A stretch of 64,000 nt of DNA from JAKVCB01 sp965243695 (lineage in GTDB: Bacteria > Planctomycetota > Planctomycetia > Pirellulales > Lacipirellulaceae): the NCBI GenBank assembly GCA_965243695.1, contig CBDEWC010000039.1, positions 451,935-515,934 of the forward strand. The letters run 5' to 3'. The position numbers and the translations under genes are program-made. The notes under the pieces were generated by a model, which did not search any database, had not been told where the DNA came from, and worked only from the letters and a program-made list of their open reading frames with translations. Below are positions 44,916-54,395 of the stretch, in pieces (the first letter of the stretch is position 1; every line of letters starts with the position of its first letter).

Positions 44916-45887
44916 TCAGGATTCACCGGTTGTGGCCTGGGAAATTGAGCTGGCCAGCGCCAGCGCCCCATAGAGGACCACTTCTTCGGCCAAGATGGCC
45001 GGGGTGATTTTGTAGTTCCCGCTACGCGGGGCAAACACGTATCGCGCAACCTCCTTCCGCAGCGGCTCGAGGTACCACGTTTCACCAATCAAGGGGACAC
45101 CACCACCGATGACAACCACATTGGGATCGAGCAGGGTAATCGCCTGCGCCAGTGCCCAACCATAGGTCTGAATTCCCTCGCGAAAAACGTCGGTGGCCAG
45201 CGTGTTGCCGTCGATCATGGCTGCTGCCAGGATCTTGCTGTTGAGCTTCTCCGCTTTGCCGTCGCACCGGGCCAAGACGTCGTCAATCGACGCTTGATCT
45301 TGAGGCAGTCGGTTTGCCAGCCTCGCTTGGGCCACTCTGGTCATGCCCCAGCCGCTGGAAATCGATTCGACCGTTTGTTGGTCTGAGTCGGCGTGTACTC
45401 CCGGGCGGAGGTGCCCGATCTCGGCGGCACCTCCAATGGCTCCCGTGTACAACTGACCGTCAATCACCAAAGCTCCGCCGATCCCGCTCCCGACGTTGCT
45501 GTAAAAGACAACACGATGCCCCCGGCCGGCACCATAATGGGCTTCTCCAAGTCCTGCCAAGTCGGAATCGTTGCCGAGAACTGCGGGGCGCTGCAGTGCC
45601 TGCTCAGCCCACCCGGTAATCGCAAAGCCATCCCAGCCAGCAATTTGAAAACTCTTGATAATCTGTCCCTGCCGCGCGTCAACCGGGCCACCAAAACCGA
45701 TACCGACAGCTACGACACCATGGTTCTGGATGAGTTGTGGTCCGACCTGGGCAATTTGATTTCGAATCCCCTCGGCTCCTTCCGCCGGGTCAACATCACG
45801 TCGCTCAAGAACTTCAAGCGGTGAGCCGGCCGCATCGCCGACGGCGAGTTGCAGTTTCGTACCACCGATCTCAATGGCCAGATACAT
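44916..45887 (-). CDS. ROK-family sugar kinase/regulator-like protein without zinc cysteines
   Basis: The protein has 323 residues. It begins MYLAIEIGGTKLQLAVGDAAG, the ATP-binding phosphate motif, and VGIGFGGPVD and NDSDLAGLGEAHYGAGRG contain the catalytic Asp region. The usual GHx10CxCGxxGCxE zinc motif is replaced by IGHLRPGVHADSDQQTVES, so the metal site is missing. It may still be a sugar kinase, as the remaining active-site blocks are intact; no helix-turn-helix precedes it, so it is not a repressor. Neighbours in the cluster favour phosphorylation of a hexose. Confidence 0.8.
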   Translation of the reverse strand: MYLAIEIGGTKLQLAVGDAAGSPLEVLERRDVDPAEGAEGIRNQIAQVGPQLIQNHGVVAVGIGFGGPVDARQGQIIKSFQIAGWDGFAITGWAEQALQRPAVLGNDSDLAGLGEAHYGAGRGHRVVFYSNVGSGIGGALVIDGQLYTGAIGGAAEIGHLRPGVHADSDQQTVESISSGWGMTRVAQARLANRLPQDQASIDDVLARCDGKAEKLNSKILAAAMIDGNTLATDVFREGIQTYGWALAQAITLLDPNVVVIGGGVPLIGETWYLEPLRKEVARYVFAPRSGNYKITPAILAEEVVLYGALALASSISQATTGES

Positions 45888-45909
45888 AAAAAGGGGAGGG
45901 CACTTTACA

Positions 45910-45944
45910 AATCAGGCAGACCAGAACCAATCAGGCAGGCCAGA
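45910..45944. repeat. 19-bp tandem repeat duplicating a stop codon
   Basis: AATCAGGCAGACCAGAACC (45910-45928) is followed by AATCAGGCAGGCCAGA (45929-45944). The TGA stop of the sugar dehydrogenase is in the second copy on the minus strand and is repeated 19 bases downstream. Confidence 0.9.
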
Positions 45945-47265
45945 TTTTTTGTTGCCCGGCGGTTACATCGCGTGTCGCCCCGCGCGTGTCGACCACAAGC
46001 TGGGCGTGTTGGACGATAAACTCGTAGTCATAAATCGAATGGTTGGTTGAAATCAAAATACAATCTTGCCCCGAGAGAAACTCCGGTGTCAATTCGGTAC
46101 TTTTGAGCGGCGGAGTTTTGTACTTTCGCATGGTCGGTAGGATCGGTACGTGAGGGTCGTTGTAAGTCAACTCAGCATCGCGGGCGAGGAGCAACTTCAT
46201 GAGTTCAAAAGAGGGACTTTCGCGCGGGTCGTCGACATCCGGTTTATAGGCCACCCCCAGCAGGCAAATCTTGCTACCTTTGATCGGCTTGCCTTGCCCG
46301 TTGAGCGCACGGGAGATCTGTTCGATGACGTACTCCGGCATGCCAGCGTTTACTTCGCCGGCCAGTTCAATAAACCGGGTTGACATGCCGTGCATCCGTG
46401 CGGCCCAGCTCAGGTAAAAGGGATCGATGGGGATGCAATGTCCTCCCAGGCCAGGTCCCGGATAAAATGCCTGAAATCCAAACGGCTTGGTCTTCGCGGC
46501 GTCAATCACTTCCCACACGTCGATGTCCATGCGAGTCAACAATTTCTTCAATTCATTGACCAGGGCGATGTTCACCGCTCGGTAGGTGTTCTCCAGAATT
46601 TTGCATGCCTCTGCCACTTCGGTTGAGGTGACTGGCACCACGGCCGGCACAATCGACTCATACAGTTGGCAGGCCAGTTGTAGACTGGTTTTGTCATTGG
46701 CTCCAACCACTTTGGGGATTGTGGCGGTGGCGAAATCGGGATTCCCGGGGTCTTCCCGTTCGGGGCTGTAAGCCAGAAAAAAGTCGTGGCCCGGTTTCAG
46801 TTTGCCCGCCGGTTCCTGTTGATCTAACAGAATCGGGAGCAACACATCGCGCGTGGTGCCTGGATAGGTTGTGCTTTCCAGCACCACAAGCTGGCCTGGT
46901 CGCAAATGGGCGGCAATGTTTTGAGTTGTCGACTTGACGTATCCGAGATCGGGGTCGCGACTCTCCGAAAGAGGGGTGGGAACACAGATCAACAGAACGT
47001 CGGCTTCGCCCAGGCGGTGCATGTCGGCGGTCGGTTCGAACTTGTCCTGCTTTACGCACGATGCGATCCAACTTTCAGGGATATGGCCAATGTACGATTT
47101 GCCCTCAAGCAACTGGGTTATCTTCTTTTGATCAACATCAAAACCAAGTGTGCGAAAACCGGCATCGATGAAAGCACGCACCAAGGGTAACCCGACATAA
47201 CCCAGGCCGATGATGCCGACAATGGCCGATTTGTCAGTAAGTTTCTGTTGCAGGTCGGTGGGCAT
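45931..47265 (-). CDS. UDP-glucose/UDP-N-acetyl sugar 6-dehydrogenase family
   Basis: From ATG 47265 the protein has 444 residues (AAGGAA upstream; a TTG at 47292 is open too). Rossmann motif IIGLGYVGLPLVRAF, then VPTPLSESRDPDLGYVKS, EVAEACKILENTYRAVNIALVNELK, and the catalytic Cys277 in GPGLGGHCIPIDPFYL. LLGVAYKPDVDDPRESPS marks the C-terminal UDP-binding domain. It makes UDP-uronic acids (UDP-N-acetylglucosamine or mannosamine type by the pattern) with NAD. The purpose is probably exopolysaccharide precursor supply. It is first in the sugar cluster and divergent from the PhyH gene. Confidence 0.9.
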   Translation of the reverse strand: MPTDLQQKLTDKSAIVGIIGLGYVGLPLVRAFIDAGFRTLGFDVDQKKITQLLEGKSYIGHIPESWIASCVKQDKFEPTADMHRLGEADVLLICVPTPLSESRDPDLGYVKSTTQNIAAHLRPGQLVVLESTTYPGTTRDVLLPILLDQQEPAGKLKPGHDFFLAYSPEREDPGNPDFATATIPKVVGANDKTSLQLACQLYESIVPAVVPVTSTEVAEACKILENTYRAVNIALVNELKKLLTRMDIDVWEVIDAAKTKPFGFQAFYPGPGLGGHCIPIDPFYLSWAARMHGMSTRFIELAGEVNAGMPEYVIEQISRALNGQGKPIKGSKICLLGVAYKPDVDDPRESPSFELMKLLLARDAELTYNDPHVPILPTMRKYKTPPLKSTELTPEFLSGQDCILISTNHSIYDYEFIVQHAQLVVDTRGATRDVTAGQQKIWPA

Positions 47266-47634
47266 CTTGGGGAGGTTCCTTCCAGAATGCAAATGTCAAT
47301 TTGATGGGGGAACTCCCGTTCCCTACCAAATTAGCCCGCTCACAAGGCGACTAAGTTCACGCGATTTTACCGCGCTGGTGTCGTTTACTGAAAGGGCGAC
47401 GGATTTCATGACGCCACCTGTTAAGTTGCACCGGTTTTTCCGCAAACGGAAGTTTTCCATCGGTTTTTATCTCTCTCGTCAGGATGCGGACCTAAAAAAA
47501 TAGAGCCCAATTCCATTGGTCTAATAGTGGCGAGATGTTATTCTGGAAAGTCCGATTTTCAGCGCATGGTCGAAAATCAACCTGTGGCAGAACAATTAAG
47601 ACAATCACTGCGAATTTAGCCGCGAGGAATATTC
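47266..47634. other. Divergent intergenic region
   Basis: About 370 bp separate the sugar dehydrogenase and the PhyH gene, so two promoters are expected. No regulatory site was confidently identified. GAGGAA lies eight bases before the PhyH start. Confidence 0.5.
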
Positions 47635-48390
47635 ATGAGTTATAGGCAGTTCCGGAAGCCGTATGACAAAGAGGGGTATGTGGTTGTGCGCGACTTTCTT
47701 TCGGCAGAAGATTTTACAGAGCTCAGTGACCATCTTGATGGCTACATTCGCGACACGGTACCAAAAATGCCAGATACCAAAGCGTTTTACCAGGACAAGA
47801 GCCGGCCAGAAACGCTGAAACAAATGCAAGACATGGGAGAATTTGACCCCTATTTTCTCCGCTACCTTGAGCATCCTCGCTGGAACGCGCTGGCCGAAGC
47901 ATTACTTGGCGAACCTTTTCGTTTCAAGGAGCCGCAATGGTTTAACAAACCTCCTTTGACCATGCACGTCACCCCGCCTCATCAGGATAACTTTTATTTT
48001 TGCCTGCGGCCTCCCAATGTGATAACGATGTGGCTGGCTTTGGATCGGGTCGGTGAGGAAAATGGAGCGTTGCGTTACATACCGCAATCGCATAGTCGTG
48101 GTTTGCGCCCCCATCACAAAACCGAGGTCATTGGGTTCTCTCAGGGGATCTCCGACTATGGCCCCGAAGATGAGGCGGCAGAAGTCCTGATTGAACTCGA
48201 ACCGGGGGACCTGGTATGCCATCATGGTGAACTGGTTCATCGTGCGGACGCCAACCGGTCCCAGACGGCTTCACGCCGGGCATTCTCTTTGGTTGCCGAG
48301 GGGAGCAGCTGCCAGCGTGATGAAGCAGCCTTGCAGAGTTACCGGGCGTCTCTCTCAACACAACGTGCAAATGCGGGGCTGAAAAAGTAG
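47635..48390 (+). CDS. Phytanoyl-CoA dioxygenase (PhyH)-family protein
   Basis: The protein has 251 residues and no signal. The Fe(II)/2-oxoglutarate triad is His116 and Asp118 in PPHQDN and His202 in HRADANRS, with an Arg shortly after for 2-oxoglutarate. N-terminal YDKEGYVVVRDFLSAEDF is typical of the PhyH fold. It probably hydroxylates a small metabolite; bacterial members are diverse, so the substrate is unknown. It stands between two minus-strand genes and appears monocistronic. Confidence 0.85.
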   Translation: MSYRQFRKPYDKEGYVVVRDFLSAEDFTELSDHLDGYIRDTVPKMPDTKAFYQDKSRPETLKQMQDMGEFDPYFLRYLEHPRWNALAEALLGEPFRFKEPQWFNKPPLTMHVTPPHQDNFYFCLRPPNVITMWLALDRVGEENGALRYIPQSHSRGLRPHHKTEVIGFSQGISDYGPEDEAAEVLIELEPGDLVCHHGELVHRADANRSQTASRRAFSLVAEGSSCQRDEAALQSYRASLSTQRANAGLKK

Positions 48391-48455
48391 GTTGTCAAAC
48401 AGGAAGTCGTGCCCAGGCTGACTCATGTCGGTGGAAGGAAAAGCATCCCAGGAAC

Positions 48456-49847
48456 TCAAAATCCCAGTCCTGCTACCTGCCAGCCAGTGCGATAGGTCCG
48501 GCGAAGGTATTTTTCTGCTTCGGGGTAGTTGGGGATCTCCATCCCGGCAGCGTTCCATTGGAGGGGCACGTCGGGTGTGCGAATGGCAACCGTGCCGAGC
48601 AAGATGGCTTCGGTCATGGGACCGGTCTGGGCAAAGTGGGATTCGGTCATCTCGCCACCCAGGCAGGCATCGATGTAATGGTGATAGTGGTCGCGCGGCG
48701 GGAGTTCGGGCCGTGGGTGATCCTTGAACTTTTTTGAGGGAAAGAGTTCTGGCTGCTCACCCTGTGGCAGTAAGAGTGCTCCCTCGGTGCCCAGCACCAG
48801 GGAACCCTCGGTGGGAAAGTCATCCCGCTCGATGATCTGGCGAACTTCCCGGGGCGAGAAGAAATTGCCGTCGTGCCACTCCAAGACCAACTCGTCCCCC
48901 TCGGTCATCTCATTGCCGGGAAAAGTCCAGGTGATGTGGTCCGACTGGGGCCATGTGTCGGCGCGCCGCCGCGGGTCGTCTTTCCACGATTGCTGGACAC
49001 GAGCGGCGACCCTGTTGGGCGAGACAAGTCCTAACCCTTTCCACACCGGGTCAAAAATGTGGCAGCCCATATCGCCGGACCAGCCGGTGCCAAAATCCTG
49101 CCACGCACGCCAGGTGACTGGATGGTAAATCGCCGGTGCATAGGGCCGCAGTGGCGCGGCGCCAATCCACAGGTCCCAATCGAGGTCGTCTGGCGGCGTT
49201 TCGCCGTTGGTGGGGCGCGGTCCCTTGAGGCGGTAACTTTCAATCGCCCCAGGCCGGTTAGAACACAAGTAGACTTTCTTGACCTTGCCGATGACGCCCT
49301 GTCTGAGTAGCTCCACGGCCATGCGGTCCCCCATTTCCGAGGCGCCCTGGGTGCCCAACTGGGTGACGACGCCAGCTTCTTTGGCGGCATGCGTCACCGC
49401 CCGTACCTCGGCCACGTTGTGACAGAGTGGTTTCTGGCAGTAGACGTGTTTGCCAGACTGCAGCGCCGTCATCGTGATCGATGCATGCATGTGATCGGGC
49501 ACACTCACGTTGACCGAGTCAATTCGGTCGCCCTCGGCGGCCAGCAGTTCGCGCCAGTCGTTGTACTTGCGTGCTGCCGGATAGTCTTTTGCAGCCTCCA
49601 GGAGGTTGTGGTGATCGACGTCACAAATTGCGACAACCTCAAGCTTGGGGTGCGTGGTGAGCCGTTTTCGGTCGTGGTTTCCGATTCCGCCAACACCAAT
49701 ACAGGCGTGCTGCAATTTCCCATTTGCCGGGGCGGCGTGGATCGGCCTACGAGGTAACAGGCCAGCTGTGACACTAGCGGCAACACCTGTGGTAGAAAGC
49801 TGAAGAAACCGGCGTCGTGACGTTGCATGTTTTGACAGATCGTTCAC
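48456..49847 (-). CDS. Tat-exported Gfo/Idh/MocA oxidoreductase
   Basis: The protein has 463 residues. TSRRRFLQLSTTGVAASVTAGLLPRRP is a twin-arginine signal. Rossmann motif HACIGVGGIGNHD, RIDSVNVSVPDHMHASITMTALQSGKHVYCQKPLCHN with QKP in place of EKP, and GPRPTNGETPPDDLDWDLWIGAAP and FGTGWSGDMGCHIFD. The QKP variant keeps the lysine and is common in exported planctomycete members. It is 27 bp downstream of the DUF1080 gene on the same strand. The two probably act on the same extracytoplasmic sugar. Confidence 0.87.
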   Translation of the reverse strand: MNDLSKHATSRRRFLQLSTTGVAASVTAGLLPRRPIHAAPANGKLQHACIGVGGIGNHDRKRLTTHPKLEVVAICDVDHHNLLEAAKDYPAARKYNDWRELLAAEGDRIDSVNVSVPDHMHASITMTALQSGKHVYCQKPLCHNVAEVRAVTHAAKEAGVVTQLGTQGASEMGDRMAVELLRQGVIGKVKKVYLCSNRPGAIESYRLKGPRPTNGETPPDDLDWDLWIGAAPLRPYAPAIYHPVTWRAWQDFGTGWSGDMGCHIFDPVWKGLGLVSPNRVAARVQQSWKDDPRRRADTWPQSDHITWTFPGNEMTEGDELVLEWHDGNFFSPREVRQIIERDDFPTEGSLVLGTEGALLLPQGEQPELFPSKKFKDHPRPELPPRDHYHHYIDACLGGEMTESHFAQTGPMTEAILLGTVAIRTPDVPLQWNAAGMEIPNYPEAEKYLRRTYRTGWQVAGLGF

Positions 49848-49874
49848 CTTAGTCTCCTATCCGGCCGGAAGAGG

Positions 49875-50519
49875 CTATTGGGCCAGGTCTCGAATCCAGA
49901 CATCCTTGAACCGCATTCTTCCCTCGCCGCCCGAATGCAACTGCAAGGCAATGACCCCTTCGGTGGCTCCAGGGGAGGGGTACGTGAAGTCAATCATTTG
50001 CGTACCGTTGAGATAAACAATATGGCGGTTGCCAACCACTTTGATTCGCATCTTGTTCCAGCTATCTGGCCGGATGACCGTTTCAAGTTCGGGGGCTGGC
50101 CACACGATCCATCCCCGGTCGTCACCGTAAAGGCCACCCGTGTGACTGCCGACCAGTCGGTCGATCTCGATCTGCCTGCCCTTGCTCACGGTGGTTGTGC
50201 CAGGCTCAAATGTGGTGTGGATAAAGACCCCACTGTTGCCACTGGCTTCACACTTGAATTGCAACGACAGGTCAAAATCGGTGTAGGTTTTCTCCGTGGC
50301 CAGATATCCATATTTTGGCGAGATGCCTTCCCCGTAGATGGTGCTATCTTCGACCACCCATTTTTCTGCCCCTACCTTCTCCCATCCGTCGAGGTTCTTT
50401 CCATTGAACAGCGGGACCCAATCAGGCCCTGGTCCTCCCTGCCCAACGGCTCCACTTGTGCACAGCCCTCCGATCAGAGCGAACCACAAAAGCGTCAATC
50501 CTGGTCGACACAAATTCAT
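49875..50519 (-). CDS. DUF1080 (3-keto-disaccharide hydrolase-like) secreted protein
   Basis: From ATG 50519 the protein has 214 residues; GGGGAGG is five to six bases upstream, rejecting the longer frame to 50612. MNLCRPGLTLLWFALIGGLCTSGAVG is a signal peptide. DUF1080 blocks are WVPLFNGKNLDGWEKVG, TYTDFDLSLQFKCEASGNSGVFIHT and WNKMRIKVVGNRHIVYLNGTQMIDF. The fold is a concanavalin-like jelly roll; characterised relatives hydrolyse 3-keto-glucosides, a role that fits the Gfo/Idh gene that follows. Confidence 0.88.
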   Translation of the reverse strand: MNLCRPGLTLLWFALIGGLCTSGAVGQGGPGPDWVPLFNGKNLDGWEKVGAEKWVVEDSTIYGEGISPKYGYLATEKTYTDFDLSLQFKCEASGNSGVFIHTTFEPGTTTVSKGRQIEIDRLVGSHTGGLYGDDRGWIVWPAPELETVIRPDSWNKMRIKVVGNRHIVYLNGTQMIDFTYPSPGATEGVIALQLHSGGEGRMRFKDVWIRDLAQ

Positions 50520-50920
50520 AATAACCTCCCCAGAAAGAACCGGATGAATGTTTACCCCTGGCCCCACCGCGGTTTTTGTTTTTTGGCGGTGCCGGCAAGT
50601 CTCCCCCCCCACGTCGATGGATGTCCGTCAAGAAAACACCGGGGCGGAGGGGCCTATGAGACCAAACCTGTGAGCCTAAAGCAGTTATTGTACTACTACA
50701 ACCTACCCCCATCCCGAAAAATAACCAGGGTTGCACGGTTCTTCAGGTACGGGTGAACCGCAGGCAAAGGCGACGGATGTTGATGTCGATTTTTTTTGCT
50801 AGACTACAGGAGCAAGGTTCATGTACGGTTTTTTACCCATTAACATCAAAAGCCATCTCAGGTCGGTGCCATGGCACAGAGATGATCTTTTGCATGATTT
50901 TCAATTAAGGAATTTTGTCT
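50520..50920. other. Divergent intergenic region
   Basis: About 400 bp separate the DUF1080 gene and the glycosidase-like gene. Promoters for both should be here. AAGGA at 50907-50911 is the ribosome site of the gene at 50921. No other structure was seen. Confidence 0.5.
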
Positions 50921-53900
50921 GTGCGCATCTTGATTATTGCCAACGTGTTGAGCTGGTTCATTGCCATCCCTCTTCTTGCAGTTGCTGGTGAAACCCGTTC
51001 GGGGGATGCGACCATTCAGTGGGATGGGAACCGGTGGGAACTCAGCACGACCGACCTGGTTCGCGTGATTGAAGTCGTCGATGGTCGGTTTCGAGAGACC
51101 CAAACGGTGGGAGGCAAGTTGCAAGCTGCAGGGCTGGACATGGTGTCGGCTGGATTTTTTGTCGGAAGTGATGATGTGACCGTCGATGGAGCATCGGGAA
51201 AATGGGAGGTCACCGGAAGCGATCTCCAAATTCTTGCACAAGGTGAGCTGCAGCTGGAAATAACCCTCCAACGCGGACCTCTGCAGGTGACCAAGACCTA
51301 TGTCTTGTATCCGCTCTCGAGTGTGATTCGTCAGTGGGTGACGTACAAGAATGTTGGGGAAGCCGTCCTGGAGATCACGGACCCGGGGTATTTTGATTTC
51401 TCCATCCAAACTCCAAATCCAAACGAAACCTCTTTCTATTGGATGGCTGGCGGGGCCAGCATTTGGGGGTCGTGGCGGCTTTACGAAGAGCCCCTCAAGG
51501 CCAAGCCGGTCCGCAGCTATGACACGTATGACCCTTTTCCCGTTCCCGATGACATTGTCCACCATTTGTCAGGCAATGGCACGAGGGCACGTATCCTGCA
51601 CAATGACAAGCAGATCTGGCCGGCTGAAGACTGGGCCGTCTCGCTCCATTCGGTCAACCAGCACAAGTATGATTTGACCGTCGATGTGAAAACGGGAGAT
51701 CGGCTTGTTTTTGTTTCCAATGCCATGGGCAAATCCACGGCGAGTGCGAGTCTTTACGCGCCAGAGGTCAGGGACAGTGAAGGCGGAACCTTTCTTTCCT
51801 GGGGTTATTACTCCACCGAGCAGGGCAAAAATGGTTGGAGTTATCAATACTACGACGGCGAGGAGTTAAAGGACCTGGTCAATGTCCCGGGTGCCCACAT
51901 TTGTTTGAGCTCCAATAAACATGGATGTTGGGTTGCCGACCCGGAGCATCCGAAAAGTCCACCGCGGATTGGGTGGAATTATGCCCAGCCCAGTGCCGCG
52001 CACGATGTGGCACGCGTTTGGACTGCTGAGAAAGATGGTGTGGTTAAAGTCACAGGGGCTTTTTCCAACTCCTGGAATTATTGCGGTAATCCCGAGCTTG
52101 GGCCCAAAGGGGGAACCGCGAGTTACGCCCCCTGGTACGCGTACCGTAACCGCGAAACGGGCGATGGCGTTTTTATCGGTTGGGACTATTTTGGTCGCTG
52201 GCGATCGGATCTTCAGCAGCAACCAGACGGCTCAACGCGCCACCGGATGAAAGTGATGAACTATCGCCATGAATTGTTGCCAGGCGAGTCGGTGGAGACC
52301 CCCAAAGCGTTTATCGGGCAATTCCATGGCGACATCGACGATTGTGGCAACGCCTGCCTCCAGTGGCAGTATCGTTACCTGTGGGATTACACCCGCGATA
52401 ACTGGTTTCCTGCCATTCGAATGTTAGGCCAATGGCTCGAAGGGTGTGGCGTTACGCCTGATATCGATAGTGCCTACCGCAAGGTATTTCGCGTTGTCGA
52501 CCTGATGCGCTATTGCGGCGGCGATGTGTATCATCGCGATTGGGGGTGGTGGAACAAGCTTGGTAATTGGGATGGGCCCGATTGGCGAAGTGTCAATCAG
52601 TACCTTGCAAAATACGACATGGGGCTCTTGCTCTATGGAACCGCCAATTATGCAGATCGTGATTCAGGGGTTGGTCTGAAGGTTCCCGATGGCTACATCA
52701 GCGACAATGCTCCTTATCAACTCGATGTGGGGCAACCAGAGGTGGTGGACGCCGTAGTCGACGAGTTGCATCGATGGAATGTGGAGTATGGCCCCTACAC
52801 GTGGAGAAACGATGGGGGTTTTTTGGCCCCTAACACACCCGACGATACCAACGTGTTGGCACAGGATCAGGGGTTTCGAAAAATCATTCGGCGTTTTTTG
52901 GACGCCCATCCCGATTGTGCGTTCCAATCGGTGAACAATGGAGGAACGCTGGCCGGCTATGAATACACACAGTTTTCCTCCGCTACGTCCTTTAGCGATG
53001 GGGATGTGGGCATTTTGCGGAATCACTGGGCATCCTTGATTTTGCCTCCTGACAAGACGAGCAATTTTCCTGAAAAGGCACAACCGAATTCGTATGACAA
53101 AGCATCGTGGCGGGCGATGCTGGCTTTCAACGTCGACATAAGCCAGGACACGTATGACCTGGACAAGATCGAAGGGATTCGCGAACTGGTCGATATTTAT
53201 CATTTTCTCCAGAGCCGCCAGGTCGTTGGCCGTTGGGTCAAGGTGTATCGGCCCATTGTCGAGGGTGACGAAGATCAGACGATGTATTTTCAGCGGCTCA
53301 GTGGGGACGCGCTTCGCGGTGTGATCCTCGCCAAGCGGCCTGTTGCTACGCCGGTCAACATCCGGCCGAAGGGCTTGATCCCGGACGCCCAGTACACGGT
53401 TTCTTTTCACGAGTCGTCGTCACACCTGCAGAAGAGTGGGGCTGATTTGATGAACGAGGGAATCGCCCTGGAAGAAATCATGCCGGGTGAAATCATCTAT
53501 CTGAATCTTCCCTACCACCCGGGCAATCATCTTGATGCTGTGCCGCCAAGTCCGCCGCAGGCAGTGACCGTAGAGCGGGCCGAAAACATGGGGTATCCAG
53601 GGGTTGAAGTTCGCTGGAAACCGGGCACGGACGACCACTGGCTATCTCATTACGCGATTTATCGTGATGGTGAAATGATCGATAAGGTCGCCAAGGGAAC
53701 TTTTTACTTCGACCACTCGGCCGGTGCCGACCCGGCAGCCCAGTATGCGGTTGTCTCGGTGGATGGGGCTGGCAATCTTTCGCAGTCGGCTTCCTGCCAA
53801 ACGGTTTCTTCCCCGAGGAGCCAGATCTACGACGATACGGATCCTCCGGTGACCTACTCAGGCAGTTGGGATGTCAACGACGAGGATCCCTGGGCCTTTC

Positions 53901-54265
53901 AGCACAGCCTCACCAGGTCCAACCGCGGTGGTGATTCTGCCGAACTGCAATTTCATGGTTCCCGGGTAAGGTGGTTCACCAAGCTGGGTCCCCAAAATGG
54001 AGTGGCGCGGGTCGAAATTGATGGTGAGGTAGAAACGGTCGATACGTACTCGGCCGACGAAATGTGGGGAATTGCGGTCTGGTCACGAGAATTCCAAAAT
54101 CCGGGACCGCACACACTGAAGATTACCGTGTTGGACGAGCATGCCGAGCACCGGTCGGACAAACATATGAGTCCAGAGGAGCAGCCACGCCCGACCTGGG
54201 TGCATCTGGATGGGTTCCAGGTAGAGTCGTCTGCAGCAGAGTCGTCTGCAGAAGGGGACCAGTAA
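50921..54265 (+). CDS. Large secreted glycosidase-like protein with FN3 and C-terminal module
   Basis: The protein has about 1114 residues. The start is GTG 50921, nine bases after AAGGA, rather than TTG 50915. A signal peptide (about 1-23) is followed by a beta-sandwich of about 300 residues, then an alpha/beta region (about 450-800) reminiscent of clan-D alpha-galactosidases: RVVDLMRYCGGDVYHRDWGWWNKLG, YTWRNDGG and SVNNGGTLAGYEY. A fibronectin type III-like part (about 880-950, WKPGTDDHWLSHYAIYRDGE) and a sugar-binding-like beta module (about 985-1085) end it. The catalytic pair is not identified. It ends with a 15-bp repeated SSAAESSAE tail. Confidence 0.7.
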   Translation: MRILIIANVLSWFIAIPLLAVAGETRSGDATIQWDGNRWELSTTDLVRVIEVVDGRFRETQTVGGKLQAAGLDMVSAGFFVGSDDVTVDGASGKWEVTGSDLQILAQGELQLEITLQRGPLQVTKTYVLYPLSSVIRQWVTYKNVGEAVLEITDPGYFDFSIQTPNPNETSFYWMAGGASIWGSWRLYEEPLKAKPVRSYDTYDPFPVPDDIVHHLSGNGTRARILHNDKQIWPAEDWAVSLHSVNQHKYDLTVDVKTGDRLVFVSNAMGKSTASASLYAPEVRDSEGGTFLSWGYYSTEQGKNGWSYQYYDGEELKDLVNVPGAHICLSSNKHGCWVADPEHPKSPPRIGWNYAQPSAAHDVARVWTAEKDGVVKVTGAFSNSWNYCGNPELGPKGGTASYAPWYAYRNRETGDGVFIGWDYFGRWRSDLQQQPDGSTRHRMKVMNYRHELLPGESVETPKAFIGQFHGDIDDCGNACLQWQYRYLWDYTRDNWFPAIRMLGQWLEGCGVTPDIDSAYRKVFRVVDLMRYCGGDVYHRDWGWWNKLGNWDGPDWRSVNQYLAKYDMGLLLYGTANYADRDSGVGLKVPDGYISDNAPYQLDVGQPEVVDAVVDELHRWNVEYGPYTWRNDGGFLAPNTPDDTNVLAQDQGFRKIIRRFLDAHPDCAFQSVNNGGTLAGYEYTQFSSATSFSDGDVGILRNHWASLILPPDKTSNFPEKAQPNSYDKASWRAMLAFNVDISQDTYDLDKIEGIRELVDIYHFLQSRQVVGRWVKVYRPIVEGDEDQTMYFQRLSGDALRGVILAKRPVATPVNIRPKGLIPDAQYTVSFHESSSHLQKSGADLMNEGIALEEIMPGEIIYLNLPYHPGNHLDAVPPSPPQAVTVERAENMGYPGVEVRWKPGTDDHWLSHYAIYRDGEMIDKVAKGTFYFDHSAGADPAAQYAVVSVDGAGNLSQSASCQTVSSPRSQIYDDTDPPVTYSGSWDVNDEDPWAFQHSLTRSNRGGDSAELQFHGSRVRWFTKLGPQNGVARVEIDGEVETVDTYSADEMWGIAVWSREFQNPGPHTLKITVLDEHAEHRSDKHMSPEEQPRPTWVHLDGFQVESSAAESSAEGDQ
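54224..54253 (+). repeat. 15-bp tandem repeat inside the glycosidase-like gene end
   Basis: GAGTCGTCTGCAGCA at 54224-54238 is followed by GAGTCGTCTGCAGAA at 54239-54253, coding ESSAA then ESSAE a few codons before the stop at 54265. Confidence 0.9.
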
Positions 54266-54395
54266 ATGTTCATTCGCGCTTCGGGCGCCGTTTGGCCGAT
54301 TTTGCAGACGTGCCGAGGTGCCTTTGCGCATAGTTTGGCGCCCCTCAAGCATCGCCTTTGAACTTGGCGCACAACAAGTCATCAAGGGGTCGAAA

